Shown here piece after piece: positions 38,216-49,715 of a stretch of DNA of 64,000 bases. The notes below the pieces were generated by a model. It searched no databases and had not been told where the DNA came from. It saw nothing but the letters and a program-made list of their open reading frames with translations. The position numbers were made by a program, and so were the translations under genes. The stretch covers positions 1 through 64,000 of the forward strand of contig SCOI01000015.1 in the NCBI GenBank assembly GCA_005503085.1. Direction: 5' to 3'. How positions within the stretch are numbered: position 1 is the stretch's first letter; each line of letters opens with the position of its first letter. Source of the DNA: Burkholderiales bacterium C2 (GTDB lineage Bacteria > Pseudomonadota > Gammaproteobacteria > Burkholderiales > Burkholderiaceae_C).

Positions 38216-39049
38216 ATGTCTGCTGCCCGCGCACTCGATGATTTGGCCGCCCTCGCGGTCCCTGCCCCAGCTCCCGCCAGCCCCGCCGAGAGCGGCCCGC
38301 TCAAGCGCGATCTGGTGGCCGGCCTGGAAAAAGGCCTGGCCGTGATCGAAGCCTTCGACCAGGAGCGTCCCCGCCTGACCATCTCGGAAGTGGCGGCCCG
38401 CACCGGCCTGACCCGCGCCGCCGCCCGCCGCTATCTGCTGACGCTGACACATCTGGGCTTTGTCTCCCAGGACCGCAAGATGTTCGCGCTGACGCCCAAG
38501 GTGCTGCGCCTGGGCCAGAGCTATATGCACTCGGCCCGCCTGCCGCGCATCGTCGAGCCCGAGCTGCACAAGCTGGCCTATGCGCTGAAAGAAGCCAGCT
38601 CGGCCGGCGTGCTGGACGGCAATGATGTGATCTGCATCGCCGCCACCAGCGCCGGCCGGGTCGTCTCGCCCACGCTCCAGCCCGGCACCCGGGTGCCGGC
38701 GCACTGCTCGGGCAATGGTCGGGTGCTGCTGTCGGCCATGCCGCAGGCCGAGGTCGACGCATGGATCGCCCGCCAGGAGCTCGCCGCGCTGACACCCCAC
38801 ACCATCGTCCATCCCGAGCGCCTGCGCATCGAGATCGCCCGCGCCCGCTCGCTGGGCTATGCCTGCATCGACCAGGAGCTGGAGCTGGGCCTGCGCACCG
38901 TAGCGGTGCCGCTGAAGAACTACCGCGGCGATGTGGTGGCGGCGATGAATATCAGTGTGCATGCCTCGCGCATGAGCATGGACCAGCTGGTCGAGCACTG
39001 CCTGCCGCCGCTGCTGCAGGCCCAGGCGCATCTGCGCATGCTGCTGTAA
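38216..39049 (+). CDS. pcaR: IclR-family regulator, PcaR/PcaU/PobR group
   Basis: The 277-residue protein has an N-terminal winged helix (LVAGLEKGLAVIEAFDQERP, LTISEVAARTGLTRAAARRYLLTLTHLGFV). A C-terminal IclR effector domain follows (VPAHCSGNGRVLLSAMP, SLGYACIDQELELGLRTVAVPLKNYRGDVVAAMNIS). The first block is characteristic of the aromatic-acid subgroup PcaR/PcaU/PobR. It may respond to 3-oxoadipate or protocatechuate, or to 4-hydroxybenzoate as PobR does. Position between pcaIJF and pobA fits either role. The double palindrome before pcaI favours PcaR. I used the ATG at 38216. Confidence 0.85.
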   Translation: MSAARALDDLAALAVPAPAPASPAESGPLKRDLVAGLEKGLAVIEAFDQERPRLTISEVAARTGLTRAAARRYLLTLTHLGFVSQDRKMFALTPKVLRLGQSYMHSARLPRIVEPELHKLAYALKEASSAGVLDGNDVICIAATSAGRVVSPTLQPGTRVPAHCSGNGRVLLSAMPQAEVDAWIARQELAALTPHTIVHPERLRIEIARARSLGYACIDQELELGLRTVAVPLKNYRGDVVAAMNISVHASRMSMDQLVEHCLPPLLQAQAHLRMLL

Positions 39050-40321
<1,272 letters not shown>

Positions 40322-40328
40322 CGCGTGC

Positions 40329-41804
40329 TCAAGGATGGGCTGCCATCACCTGGGCCACAGCCGCCGTCAGCCGCTTGCCATAAGGCACATGCAGGAATTC
40401 GTTGGGGCCATGGGCATTGCTCTTCGGGCCCAAGACGCCGCAGACCATCATCTGCGCCTTCGGGAAGCCCTTCTGCAGCATGCTCATCAGCGGGATCGTG
40501 CCGCCCTGGCCGATATAGCCGACCGGGGTGCCGAACTGGGCCAGGCTGGCCTCGTTGAGCGCGGCATCCAGCCAGGGTGACAGGTCCGGCGTGTTCCAGC
40601 CGGTGGCGCCGTAGGCGCCGGCGCGGCCATCGGGCACAAAAGTGACCTTGGCGTTGTAGGGCGCGTTGTCCTCCAGCAGGGCCTTCAGGCGCAGCGCCGC
40701 CTCGTTGCCGTCCACCAGCGGCGGCAGGCGCAGCGACAGCTTGAAGGCGGTGTAGGGACGCAGCACATTGCCGGCGTTCTTCAGCTCGGGAAAGCCATCG
40801 ACGCCCACCACCGACAAGGTCGGCCGCCAGGTGCGGTTCAGCAGCACCTCGACCGGATCCTGCGTCACCGGCAGCACCGCGCCGCCGTCGGCACCGCAGG
40901 CCCAGGGGTAGCGCTTCCAGACCTCATCCTTCAGGATGGCGGCGGTGGCCTGGGCCTGCGCGATCCGGTTGCCGGGGATGTCGCAATGGAAGCTCTCGGG
41001 CAGCAGGCGGCCGGTTTTGCTGTCCTCCAGCCGGTCCAGCACCTGGCGCAGGATGCGGAAGCTCGACGGCACCAGGCCGCTGGCGTCGCCCGAGTGGATG
41101 CCCTCGGTCAGCACCTCGACCTTCAGCACGCCGCTGACCATGCCGCGCAACGATGTGGTCAGCCACAGCTGGTCGTAGTTGCCGGCGCCCGAGTCCAGGC
41201 AGACCACCAGGCTGACATTGCCCAAGCGGTCCTTCAGCGCGTCGATATAGGCCGGCAGATCGTAGGAGCCGCTTTCCTCGCAGGTCTCGATGATGCCGAC
41301 GCAGCGCGGCCGCGGAATGCCCTGGCGGTCCAGCGCCATGATGGCGGTCAGCGAGGCGTAGACCGCATAACCGTCATCGGCGCCACCGCGGCCGTAGAGC
41401 TTGCCGTCCTCGTACTTGGGCGTCCACGGGCCCAGATCGTTGCGCCAGCCATTGAACTCGGGCTGCTTGTCCAGATGGCCGTAGACGACGATGGTGTCAT
41501 CGCTGCCGGCCTTGGTGGCTGGCACCTCGAAGAAGATGATGGGCGTGCGGCCCTCGATGCGAATGACCTCCAGCTTCAGCCCGGCCACCTTCTTGCCCTC
41601 GACCCAGCTCGCGGCGTCGCATATCACCTTCTCGATATGGCCGTTCGCGGCCCAGTCGGCATCGAACATCGGGCTCTTGGCCGGGATCGCGATGTAGTCG
41701 GTCAGCGCCGGGACGATTTCCTCGTCCCAGACGCGGGCGGCATAGTCGCCCAGCGCGGTGGCTTCATCGGGTTGCAGGGGCAATGACGGGTCGCGAGCAT
41801 TCAT
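40329..41804 (-). CDS. M20-family metallopeptidase (carnosinase-like dipeptidase)
   Basis: The 491-residue cytoplasmic peptidase binds two metal ions. Ligands are visible in VYGHLDKQPEFNGW, GRGGADDGYAVYAS, IETCEESGSYD (catalytic Glu pair), CLDSGAGNYDQ and SNAHGPNEFL. The length and blocks match bacterial dipeptidases related to eukaryotic CNDP, though the substrate is not defined. I used the ATG at 41804. Upstream in-frame sequence is low-complexity and overlaps the next gene. It is followed by the convergent pobA with a 7-nt gap. Confidence 0.9.
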   Translation of the reverse strand: MNARDPSLPLQPDEATALGDYAARVWDEEIVPALTDYIAIPAKSPMFDADWAANGHIEKVICDAASWVEGKKVAGLKLEVIRIEGRTPIIFFEVPATKAGSDDTIVVYGHLDKQPEFNGWRNDLGPWTPKYEDGKLYGRGGADDGYAVYASLTAIMALDRQGIPRPRCVGIIETCEESGSYDLPAYIDALKDRLGNVSLVVCLDSGAGNYDQLWLTTSLRGMVSGVLKVEVLTEGIHSGDASGLVPSSFRILRQVLDRLEDSKTGRLLPESFHCDIPGNRIAQAQATAAILKDEVWKRYPWACGADGGAVLPVTQDPVEVLLNRTWRPTLSVVGVDGFPELKNAGNVLRPYTAFKLSLRLPPLVDGNEAALRLKALLEDNAPYNAKVTFVPDGRAGAYGATGWNTPDLSPWLDAALNEASLAQFGTPVGYIGQGGTIPLMSMLQKGFPKAQMMVCGVLGPKSNAHGPNEFLHVPYGKRLTAAVAQVMAAHP

Positions 41805-41841
41805 GATGGGGGTCCGGCTTGTGGCTGGTGAGGCCCCGATC

Positions 41842-42705
41842 TTAAAACTTGTCGTCCAGCCAGGCCTGCAGGCGGGCAAACACCTGTTCGCGCTCCGGCT
41901 CGTTGAAGAGCTCATGGAACAGGCGCTCGAAGCACTGCGACTGCACCACCGTCGCCGGCGCCTCGGCGGCAAAGGCCTCGCTGCCGGCCGGGTCGACACA
42001 GTGATCGCTACCGGCCCACATCAACAGGGTCGGCAGCAGCCACTGCCCCGCCCGATCCAGCACCTCGGCGCCGCCCTCGGCAATCATGCTGGCCAGGGCC
42101 GGCGTGATGCGGTCATGGACCAGCGGGTCGTTCTCGTAGGCCGCGACCACGGCCGCATCGCGCGAGATCCAGGCCGGCTTGAGCCCGTTGCCGACCGCCA
42201 GATGCGGCAGCAGCGGCAGCGCCACCGTCAGCAAGACCTTCTGGATGCCCGACATCCCGGCATCCAGCGCCGGCGAGCTGAGCACCAGGCCGTCAACCGG
42301 CCTGAACCAGGCCGGCAGCACGCCGCCGCTGCTGGCGCACAGGCCGCCGGCGACGAAGCGCGCCGCCACCAGGCCGCCCATGCTGTGGCCGAGCAGCAGC
42401 AGCGGGCCCTTGTTCAGGGCGGCATCGGCCCGCAGCTCGTCGATCACCAGGGCCAGGTCTTGCAGCAGCCGCTCGGGGCCGGCGATATCGCCGCGCGCTC
42501 CGCCCGAGGCGCCGTGGCCGCGCTGGTCATGGCCCACCACCTGCCAGCCACAGCTGTTCAGCCGTGCCGCCACATGCTCGTAACGACCGATATGCTCGCC
42601 CAGCCCATGGACGATCAGCACCGTGCCGCGCGCGGGCTGCGGCCCGGGCAGCCCCCATTGCCGCCAGTGCAAGGGCAGGCCGTCATCGGTTCGAAGCGTT
42701 CGCAT
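41842..42705 (-). CDS. Monoacylglycerol lipase-like alpha/beta hydrolase
   Basis: The 287-residue protein has GTVLIVHGLGEHIGRYEHVA, HDQRGHGASGGARGD and the nucleophile elbow LLGHSMGGLVAARFV. The acid and histidine lie in MWAGSDHCVDPAGSEAF and the C-terminal region. This is the layout of the lysophospholipase/monoacylglycerol lipase group (PldB/Hydrolase_4). The final histidine lies in YHELF-type sequence (FERLFHELFNEPE). No signal peptide is seen, so it is cytoplasmic. Only 37 nt separate it from the dipeptidase gene downstream. Confidence 0.88.
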   Translation of the reverse strand: MRTLRTDDGLPLHWRQWGLPGPQPARGTVLIVHGLGEHIGRYEHVAARLNSCGWQVVGHDQRGHGASGGARGDIAGPERLLQDLALVIDELRADAALNKGPLLLLGHSMGGLVAARFVAGGLCASSGGVLPAWFRPVDGLVLSSPALDAGMSGIQKVLLTVALPLLPHLAVGNGLKPAWISRDAAVVAAYENDPLVHDRITPALASMIAEGGAEVLDRAGQWLLPTLLMWAGSDHCVDPAGSEAFAAEAPATVVQSQCFERLFHELFNEPEREQVFARLQAWLDDKF

Positions 42706-42855
42706 GCGAGCAGTGTAGGGAGCGCTCCGGAGCGCCCGCCCCAGGGCTTCCCCGGTCGGTGAAAGTACGCAAGCCATGGGGCCATATCGGCTGTCGCCCA
42801 TCGGATAGACAGGGCCTGTCCCTTGATTAAGCTACTCGCCACTACAGGAGCCGCG

Positions 42856-43686
42856 ATGAACGAATTCTTCAGCCTCGCCACCGATGCCCAGGGCATCAGC
42901 CATCTCTGCCTGAACCGGCCCGAGCGCATGAACACCATGAGCCCGCCCTTCTTCCCGGCGCTGCGCGATGCGGTACGCGGCCTGCACGACGCCGGCCGGA
43001 CCCGAGCGCTGGTGATCTCATCGACCGGCAAGCATTTCAGCGCCGGCATGGCGCTGGACACCTTTGCCACCGACGACGCCATGCTGGACACGCGCAGCGC
43101 GCGCAGCCGGCTGAGTTTTCAGGACTCGCTGCGCCGCTTGATGGACTGCTTCACCGCGCTGGACGAGGCGCGCTTCCCGGTGCTGGGCGCCATCCAGGGC
43201 GGCTGCATCGGCGGCGCGCTGGACCTGGCCGCCGTCTGCGATATGCGCTACTGCACGGCCGACGCCTTCTTCTGCGTGCAGGAGATCAATATCGGCATGG
43301 CCGCCGACCTGGGCGTGCTGCAGCGCCTGCAGCATCTGATGCCGGCCGGTCTGGCCCGCGAACTGGCCTATACCGGCGAGCGCCTCGGTGCCGAGCGCGC
43401 GCTGGCCTGCGGCCTGGTCAACGCCGTACTGCCGGACGCCGACGCGCTGCTGGCCCATGTGATGGGCCTGGCCCGCAGCATCGCCGACAAATCGCCGCTG
43501 GCCGTGGCCACCAGCAAGCTGGCACTGAACCATGCCCGCGACCACGGCACAGCCGCCGCACTGGCCCAGATGAGCCTGCTGCAAAGCGCCGTCTTCGACA
43601 CCGCCGAGATGGGCCAGGCCATCTCGGCCTGGAAGAGCAAGCGGCCGGCGGACTTCGCGCCCTTGAATCCGGTCGCAAACCTGTGA
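42856..43686 (+). CDS. Crotonase-family protein, dienoyl-CoA isomerase-like
   Basis: The 276-residue protein starts at the ATG at 42856 with AGGAG 6 nt upstream. It has the crotonase oxyanion-hole blocks STGKHFSAGMAL and AIQGGCIGGALDLAAVCDMRYCTADAFF. It continues CVQEINIGMAADLGVLQRL. The Glu and Asp in QEINIGMAAD match the pair used by delta(3,5)-delta(2,4)-dienoyl-CoA isomerase (ECH1), not the usual hydratase pattern. A role in oxidation of odd-position unsaturated fatty acids is therefore inferred. It is divergent from the lipase-like gene, across a 150-bp promoter region. Confidence 0.85.
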   Translation: MNEFFSLATDAQGISHLCLNRPERMNTMSPPFFPALRDAVRGLHDAGRTRALVISSTGKHFSAGMALDTFATDDAMLDTRSARSRLSFQDSLRRLMDCFTALDEARFPVLGAIQGGCIGGALDLAAVCDMRYCTADAFFCVQEINIGMAADLGVLQRLQHLMPAGLARELAYTGERLGAERALACGLVNAVLPDADALLAHVMGLARSIADKSPLAVATSKLALNHARDHGTAAALAQMSLLQSAVFDTAEMGQAISAWKSKRPADFAPLNPVANL

Positions 43687-43783
43687 AAACTGCGCGAATG
43701 GCTGCATTAGCAAGGCTCAACAGCGACGCAGGCGCGGTACCCCGCACCTAAACTGGCCCGCTGTCCCAAGCCCGCCGCCGTTC

Positions 43784-45142
43784 ATGGATGTCGTCCGTTC
43801 CCGCCTGCCCTGGCGCACCGTTGCCGTCGCTCTGATCGCCGTGCTGCTGAGCGCCTGCGCGGCGCCCAAATACACGGTAGACGATGGCCGCAAGGTCGAT
43901 GAGGCCCTGCTGGGCAATATCCGCGCCTACGGCGCCGGTGAGCGTCTGCTGCGCCCGGCCATCGTGCGCAGCGCCCAGCTCCAGGATGCCCACTGCGATA
44001 GCCAGTGGGAGCTGCCTTTCGCCGTGGCCACCAGCCAGGGCTGGGCCGAGAACGATAGGGTCGCCTGGGTGCGCGCACTGGGCGTTGACGAGCGCCTGAC
44101 CGTGGTCGGCGTCAGTGCCGATGCGCCGCTGAAGCTGGGCGACAAGATCATCAAGGTGGGCGGCACCCAGACCGAGGACAGCGCCGATCTGCTGCAGCGC
44201 CTGGCCGCGGCGCGAGACGCGGGTCGCCCATTCAGCGTACAACTGCTGGGCGGCAAGACCGTGCCCCTGACGCCGCTGAAGGTCTGTCGCGGCTATGCCC
44301 GCCTGGCCCCGCCCAACACGCCGCAGCTGCAGGATTACCACTGGCTGCTGAGCCTGCACCCGTTGGAGATCACGCAGGCCGACCTCAGCGAGGACGAGGC
44401 CTTGTGGGCGGTGCTGTGGACCCAAGGGCTGTCCGAAGAAGGCGGGGCCCGCATGAAGACCTACCACTACGGCACCCAGATCGCCGGCACGCTCTACAAC
44501 CTGGTCACGCTGGCCTCCGGTCTGCAGGGCGCGGCGGTGGCGGCCAATGCCGCCGTCAATGCAGCCAAGTCGGCGGCCGCCAGCGTGGCGACCGAAATCG
44601 TCAAGCAACAGTTGATCGAACAGGGCAAGGCCCTGGCCATGCAGCGCCTGCGCGAAGGCCTGACCGACGCCGCCGCGCAGCTCACCAAGGCCCAGGTGGC
44701 CGGCGCGATGCAGCAGGCGGCCGTCAACCGCGGCTCGCTGAGCGGCGTCGCCCGCATCGCGGCCACCGTGTTCGACCATGCGGACGCCTGGGCCTTTGAT
44801 CGCGCCGCCAAGCTCGGCGCCAACCCGCTGGCCGGCTTCACGCTGCACCAGAAAATGGTCGAACGCAGCCTGACCGGCAATGCCTTCATTTTCGATGCCG
44901 AGCGCCTGACCGAACTCAACAAGCGCGCCCAGGCCAGAGGCCTGGAGAGCGAGGTCGTCGCGATCCTGCGCGGCCTGCGCCCCGAGGATCTGAGCTTCGA
45001 GATCGGCGCCATGCCGCTGGCCTCCGCGCCCGACACCTTCTCCTTCGAGAGCCCCGGCGATCCCGGCAGTGGTCGTTTCGCCCGCGGCCTGATCGACGCG
45101 ATGCTGGAGATTCCGGCCGAGTCCGCCCCCCGCAAGCCCTGA
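43784..45142 (+). CDS. Lipoprotein with PDZ-like and degenerate M48-like regions
   Basis: The 452-residue protein has a lipoprotein signal with lipobox LLSAC (Cys25). A region around 105-160 (VVGVSADAPLKLGDKIIKVGGTQTEDSADLLQRL) resembles a PDZ domain. The C-terminal part reads VFDHADAWAFDRAAKLGANPLAGFTLHQKMVE, which looks like the second half of an M48 metallopeptidase. No HExxH zinc motif is present anywhere. Instead there is an alanine-rich helical stretch (about 230-290). I infer a catalytically dead relative or a distinct family. The MORN-repeat gene follows after 4 nt, so they form a unit. Confidence 0.7.
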   Translation: MDVVRSRLPWRTVAVALIAVLLSACAAPKYTVDDGRKVDEALLGNIRAYGAGERLLRPAIVRSAQLQDAHCDSQWELPFAVATSQGWAENDRVAWVRALGVDERLTVVGVSADAPLKLGDKIIKVGGTQTEDSADLLQRLAAARDAGRPFSVQLLGGKTVPLTPLKVCRGYARLAPPNTPQLQDYHWLLSLHPLEITQADLSEDEALWAVLWTQGLSEEGGARMKTYHYGTQIAGTLYNLVTLASGLQGAAVAANAAVNAAKSAAASVATEIVKQQLIEQGKALAMQRLREGLTDAAAQLTKAQVAGAMQQAAVNRGSLSGVARIAATVFDHADAWAFDRAAKLGANPLAGFTLHQKMVERSLTGNAFIFDAERLTELNKRAQARGLESEVVAILRGLRPEDLSFEIGAMPLASAPDTFSFESPGDPGSGRFARGLIDAMLEIPAESAPRKP

Positions 45143-45146
45143 GCCC

Positions 45147-46862
45147 ATGCGCGCCACACCAATTTTTTCCCTGCTCGCCATGCTGGCTCTGCCGGCGGGC
45201 GCACAAGACCTGGCCCCTCCTGCGGCCTCGGCTTCGGCGTCGGCCGCCGAGCCCCCCGGTTGCACCGCACTGACGGCACGCGCCATCGCCGCCGATCTGC
45301 GCGCGGCCACCGCGCCGTCGCTCGGCAAGGATCTGGACGGCCAGGCCCGGCTGCTGGACGAGGCGCTGGCGCTGTGGAGCACGGCGACCCAGCGCTGCGA
45401 AGGGCGCGCCAAGGAGCGTGCCGAGCGCCATCTGGTCGACAACCAGAAGCAACGCGCCGCCATTGCCGAGCGCCAGGCCGCCGGCCAGCAATGCGAGCTC
45501 TCGCATCGCGACGCCGCCTCGCTGCAGGAGATGGCGCGCCAGGCCTTCGGCGAACGCCGCTGGCCGGAGGCCGGCTCGCTGTACCGCAAGGCCGAGACCA
45601 TGTGGGACCTGGCCGCCGAGCATTGCACCGGCAAGCAGCAGACCACCGCGCAGCAACGCCGCCAGCAGTCCGAGATCGACGGCCACAACGCCGAGTTCTG
45701 CGCCCCGCCCTTCGAGCGCGCCCGCGAGCATTCGCAGAAATTCCGCAACAGCGCGGCCGGCCTGGCCGTCGCCGACAAGCAGCAACTCTCGCTGCAGGCC
45801 GAGACGCTGTGGCGCCTGGCCATGGCCCAGTGCAAGGGCAACGCGCTGGAGCTGGCGCAGAACAACGCCCAGGCGCTGGCGCGCGAGCGCGGCACGCCCT
45901 GGGTTGCGACGCTGCCACCGGGCACGGCGGCGCCGGCCGCCAAGCCAGCACCTGCAGCGGTCGCACCGACCGCAACGGGCGCGCCAGCGCCGCCGACACC
46001 TGCTGTCGCTGTGACGCCAACGCCGGCCGCTGCGCCGCCGAACGGCCCAGGGTTGCTGGCAGGGCTGGGCTCGGCACTCGGCAAGCTGAGCAGCGCGGCC
46101 CAGGCAGCGGCACCGGCCGAGCCGCCGGCCGCCGCGCGCCAGATCGACATCCGCGCCGGCGACACCCGCTATCAGGGCTTGTTCGTGCGCGAGGAGGGTC
46201 AGGTCGTCAGCGGCAATGGCCGGGTCGAATGGGCCAACGGCGACGTCTATATCGGCGAGCTGCTGCGTGGCCAGCGCCATGGCCAGGGCGAGCTGATCTG
46301 GGCCAGCGGCCAGCGCTATCAGGGCCAGTGGGTGGCCGACAAGGCGACCGGCCACGGCCAGATGCGCTTCGCCAACGGTGACAAATTCGAGGGCAGTGTC
46401 GTCAACGGCGTGCCCGAGGGCGAGGGCCGGATGGACTACGCCAGCGGCGACAGCTACCAGGGCCAGATCAGCGCCAGCGTGCCGCACGGGCGTGGCAGCT
46501 ACCGCTGGGCCAATGGCCAGGTCTATGAAGGCGACTGGGTGCGCGACAAGCCCCATGGCCGCGGCACGCTGCGCTTCGCCAACGGCAACCGCTACGAGGG
46601 CGATCTCGCCGACGGCCAGCCGCATGGCCAGGGACGCATGCGCTTTGCCGGCGGCGACGACTACCAGGGCGGCTTCGAGCGCGGCGCCAGCCACGGCCAG
46701 GGTGTCTATGTCTGGGCCTCCGGCGACAAGTACGTCGGCCAATGGCGCAGCGGCGCCAAGCATGGCCAGGGCCTGTTCAGCTGGGCCAATGGCGACCGCT
46801 GGGAGGGCGAGTTCAATAACGATGAGCAGACCGACCACGGCACACTCAAGCGCAAGGAGTGA
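45147..46862 (+). CDS. Secreted MORN-repeat protein
   Basis: The 571-residue protein has a signal peptide (about 1-20, ending PAGAQ) and a long helical region. An Ala/Pro-rich linker spans about 255-310. The C-terminal nine or so MORN repeats of 23 residues have the pattern Y-x-G-x-W...G-x-G-x-x-x-x-A-x-G. Examples are YEGDWVRDKPHGRGTLRFANG and YVGQWRSGAKHGQGLFSWANG. MORN arrays often mediate lipid or protein contacts. Secretion to the periplasm or surface is inferred from the signal only. It is the second gene of a pair with the PDZ-like lipoprotein. Confidence 0.85.
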   Translation: MRATPIFSLLAMLALPAGAQDLAPPAASASASAAEPPGCTALTARAIAADLRAATAPSLGKDLDGQARLLDEALALWSTATQRCEGRAKERAERHLVDNQKQRAAIAERQAAGQQCELSHRDAASLQEMARQAFGERRWPEAGSLYRKAETMWDLAAEHCTGKQQTTAQQRRQQSEIDGHNAEFCAPPFERAREHSQKFRNSAAGLAVADKQQLSLQAETLWRLAMAQCKGNALELAQNNAQALARERGTPWVATLPPGTAAPAAKPAPAAVAPTATGAPAPPTPAVAVTPTPAAAPPNGPGLLAGLGSALGKLSSAAQAAAPAEPPAAARQIDIRAGDTRYQGLFVREEGQVVSGNGRVEWANGDVYIGELLRGQRHGQGELIWASGQRYQGQWVADKATGHGQMRFANGDKFEGSVVNGVPEGEGRMDYASGDSYQGQISASVPHGRGSYRWANGQVYEGDWVRDKPHGRGTLRFANGNRYEGDLADGQPHGQGRMRFAGGDDYQGGFERGASHGQGVYVWASGDKYVGQWRSGAKHGQGLFSWANGDRWEGEFNNDEQTDHGTLKRKE

Positions 46863-46916
46863 GTCAAGCCCGTGCCGAGCAGGCATGATGCAGTTTTGCG
46901 CCGCCGCACCGCCGCC

Positions 46917-47864
46917 ATGCCTGCCTTGATCGAACTCAGCCCGCCCGACATCAGCGTCTATCGCCACAGCGCCAGCGGTGTCGACCATGTCCATGTGCTG
47001 GACTCCGGCCACGCCGGGCCCACCGTGATGATCCAGGCCCTGACCCATGGCAACGAGCTGTGCGGTGCGATCGCGCTGGATTGGCTGTTCCAGCAAGACC
47101 TGGCCCCACGAGCCGGCAAGCTGATCCTGAGCTTTGCCAATGTCGAGGCCTACCGGCGTTTCGATCCGGCCGATCCGAATTCCTCGCGCTGCGTCGACGA
47201 AGACCTGAACCGCGTGTGGGCCGACGCCACGCTGGACGGCCCGCGCGACTCGCTGGAGCTGCGCCGTGCGCGCGCACTGCGGCCCTTTGTCGACGCCGCC
47301 GATCTGCTGCTGGACATCCATTCGATGCAGGACGCCTGCCGGCCCTTGATGGTCTGCGGCCTGCTCGACAAGGGCGCCGCCTTCGCACGCCAGCTGGGCA
47401 TGCCCGGCGATCTGCTGATCGACACCGGCCACCCCTCCGGCCTGCGCATGCGCGACCGCGGCGGCTTCGGCGACCCGGCCAGTGCGAAGAATGCCCTGCT
47501 GATCGAATGCGGCCAGCACTGGGAAGCCGCCTCGGCGGCGGTGGCCATCGACAGCGTCGTGCGCTTCCTGCGCCTGACCGGCATCGTCGATGCCGCCTGG
47601 GCCGAGCCGCGTCTGCGCCTGCCGCTGCCCGAGCGCCAGCACCTGATACGCGTCAATGAAGCGATCACCGCGCTGAGCGGTGACTTCCACTTCCTGTTCC
47701 CGGTGCGCGGCCTCGACGTGATCCCGAAAGCCGGCACCGCTTTCGCGCAGGACGGCGACACGGTCTTCAAGACCGCCTACGACAACACCGTGCTGGTGAT
47801 GCCGACGCAAAAGCACGGCAAGCCGGGCAATACGATGGTGAGGCTGGGGCGCTTCGAGGATTGA
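46917..47864 (+). CDS. Succinylglutamate desuccinylase/aspartoacylase-family protein
   Basis: The 315-residue zinc hydrolase of the M14-like AstE/AspA family has metal ligands in QALTHGNELCGAIALDW (His and Glu) and DLLLDIHSMQ (His). The catalytic Glu is in LLIECGQHWE. Family members remove acyl groups from N-acyl amino acids or trim peptides, and the substrate cannot be read here. I used the ATG at 46917. The 46863-46916 gap shows no terminator after the MORN gene. Confidence 0.85.
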   Translation: MPALIELSPPDISVYRHSASGVDHVHVLDSGHAGPTVMIQALTHGNELCGAIALDWLFQQDLAPRAGKLILSFANVEAYRRFDPADPNSSRCVDEDLNRVWADATLDGPRDSLELRRARALRPFVDAADLLLDIHSMQDACRPLMVCGLLDKGAAFARQLGMPGDLLIDTGHPSGLRMRDRGGFGDPASAKNALLIECGQHWEAASAAVAIDSVVRFLRLTGIVDAAWAEPRLRLPLPERQHLIRVNEAITALSGDFHFLFPVRGLDVIPKAGTAFAQDGDTVFKTAYDNTVLVMPTQKHGKPGNTMVRLGRFED

Positions 47865-47878
47865 GGGCCGGCTTCGGC

Positions 47879-48459
47879 CTACCCCCTATCGAACTTGAAC
47901 ACCGCCATGCTGGCCAGCAGATTCGGTCGACTGCGCACCGCGCGGCCTTGCTGGATGCCGAAGCTGTCGAGGATGCGCAGGCGGTTCTTGCGTGCCAGCA
48001 CCTCGAAGTCCGCATAGGTGCCGACGCGGATATTGGGCGTGTCGTACCACTCGTAGGGCAGCACCTTGGTCACCGGCATGCGGCCGAACAGCACCTGCAG
48101 GCGGTTCGGCCAATGCGCGAAGTTCGGGAAGCTGACGATGCCGATGCGGCCCACCCGCGCGGTCTCGCGCAGCATCAGCTCGGTATTGCGCAGATGCTGC
48201 AGGGTCTCCAGCTGCAGCACCACATCGAAGCTCTGATCCTCGAAGATCGACAGCCCCTCTTCCAGATTCAGCTGGATCGCGTTGACGCCGCGCTTGACGC
48301 ATTCCAGCAGATTGGCGTCATCGAGCTCGACACCATAGCCGGTACAGCCGCGCGTCTTCTGCAGATGCGCCAGCAGCTCGCCGGTGCCGCAGCCCAGGTC
48401 CAGCACCCGCGAGCCCTCGGGCACCAGGGCCGCAATCTGTTCCATCACCCCTTGCGCGC

Positions 48460-48463
<4 letters not shown>
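47879..48463 (-). CDS. metW: Methionine biosynthesis protein MetW
   Basis: The 194-residue SAM-dependent methyltransferase-like protein has [33 protein letters not shown] and [27 protein letters not shown]. MetW is always paired with MetX in these bacteria and supports its homoserine acyltransferase activity. The ATG at 48463 overlaps the metX stop by 4 nt. Both genes are governed by the riboswitch upstream of metX. Confidence 0.95.
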
Positions 48464-49590
<1,127 letters not shown>

Positions 49591-49599
49591 CAGAACTCT

Positions 49600-49642
49600 C
49601 CAAAAAACAAAACCGGCGCCGCTAGCTGTGACGGACGCCGGT
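49600..49642 (-). terminator. Riboswitch-associated intrinsic terminator
   Basis: On the minus strand ACCGGCG (49642-49636) pairs with CGCCGGT (49618-49612) across a 17-nt loop. It is followed by TTTGTTTTTTG. It stands between the SAM-II aptamer and the metX ribosome site, so SAM-dependent transcription termination is the simplest reading. Confidence 0.75.
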
Positions 49643-49650
49643 GGTCTGGA

Positions 49651-49705
49651 GCGCCCTGTTTAGCTGCATTTGTAGAGCGCCCGCAATCCGGAACAAATCG
49701 GCGCT
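49651..49705 (-). promoter_or_regulatory. SAM-II (SAM-alpha) riboswitch
   Basis: The minus-strand sequence shows the SAM-II elements in order. P1 is AGCGCC (49705-49700) with GGCGCT (49681-49676). Its loop starts GATTTG (49699-49694) and contains GGATTGC. Downstream comes CAAATG (49672-49667), which pairs with GATTTG to form the pseudoknot, then GCTAAA (49664-49659) and CAGGG. This matches the metX SAM-II consensus I know almost base for base. SAM binding should shut off metX and metW. Confidence 0.88.
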
Positions 49706-49715
49706 ATCGCTGCGA

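Noticed and set aside
42711-42745. Palindrome GGAGCGCTCC plus GGAGCGCC upstream of the dienoyl-CoA isomerase-like gene as a specific operator
   Set aside because: Short GC palindromes are expected by chance at this base composition, and no repeat elsewhere or regulator supports it.
43748-47816. Very long minus-strand open frames (about 800 and 970 codons) opposite the PDZ-like lipoprotein, MORN and aspartoacylase genes
   Set aside because: They are shadows in GC-rich DNA. The plus-strand products have signal peptides, MORN repeats and zinc motifs, while the antisense products are low-complexity Ala/Gly/Arg/His with no domain.
49600-49705. SAH or SAM-I type riboswitch upstream of metX
   Set aside because: The short P1 with pseudoknot GATTTG/CAAATG and GCTAAA fits SAM-II. 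There is no kink-turn or four-way junction.
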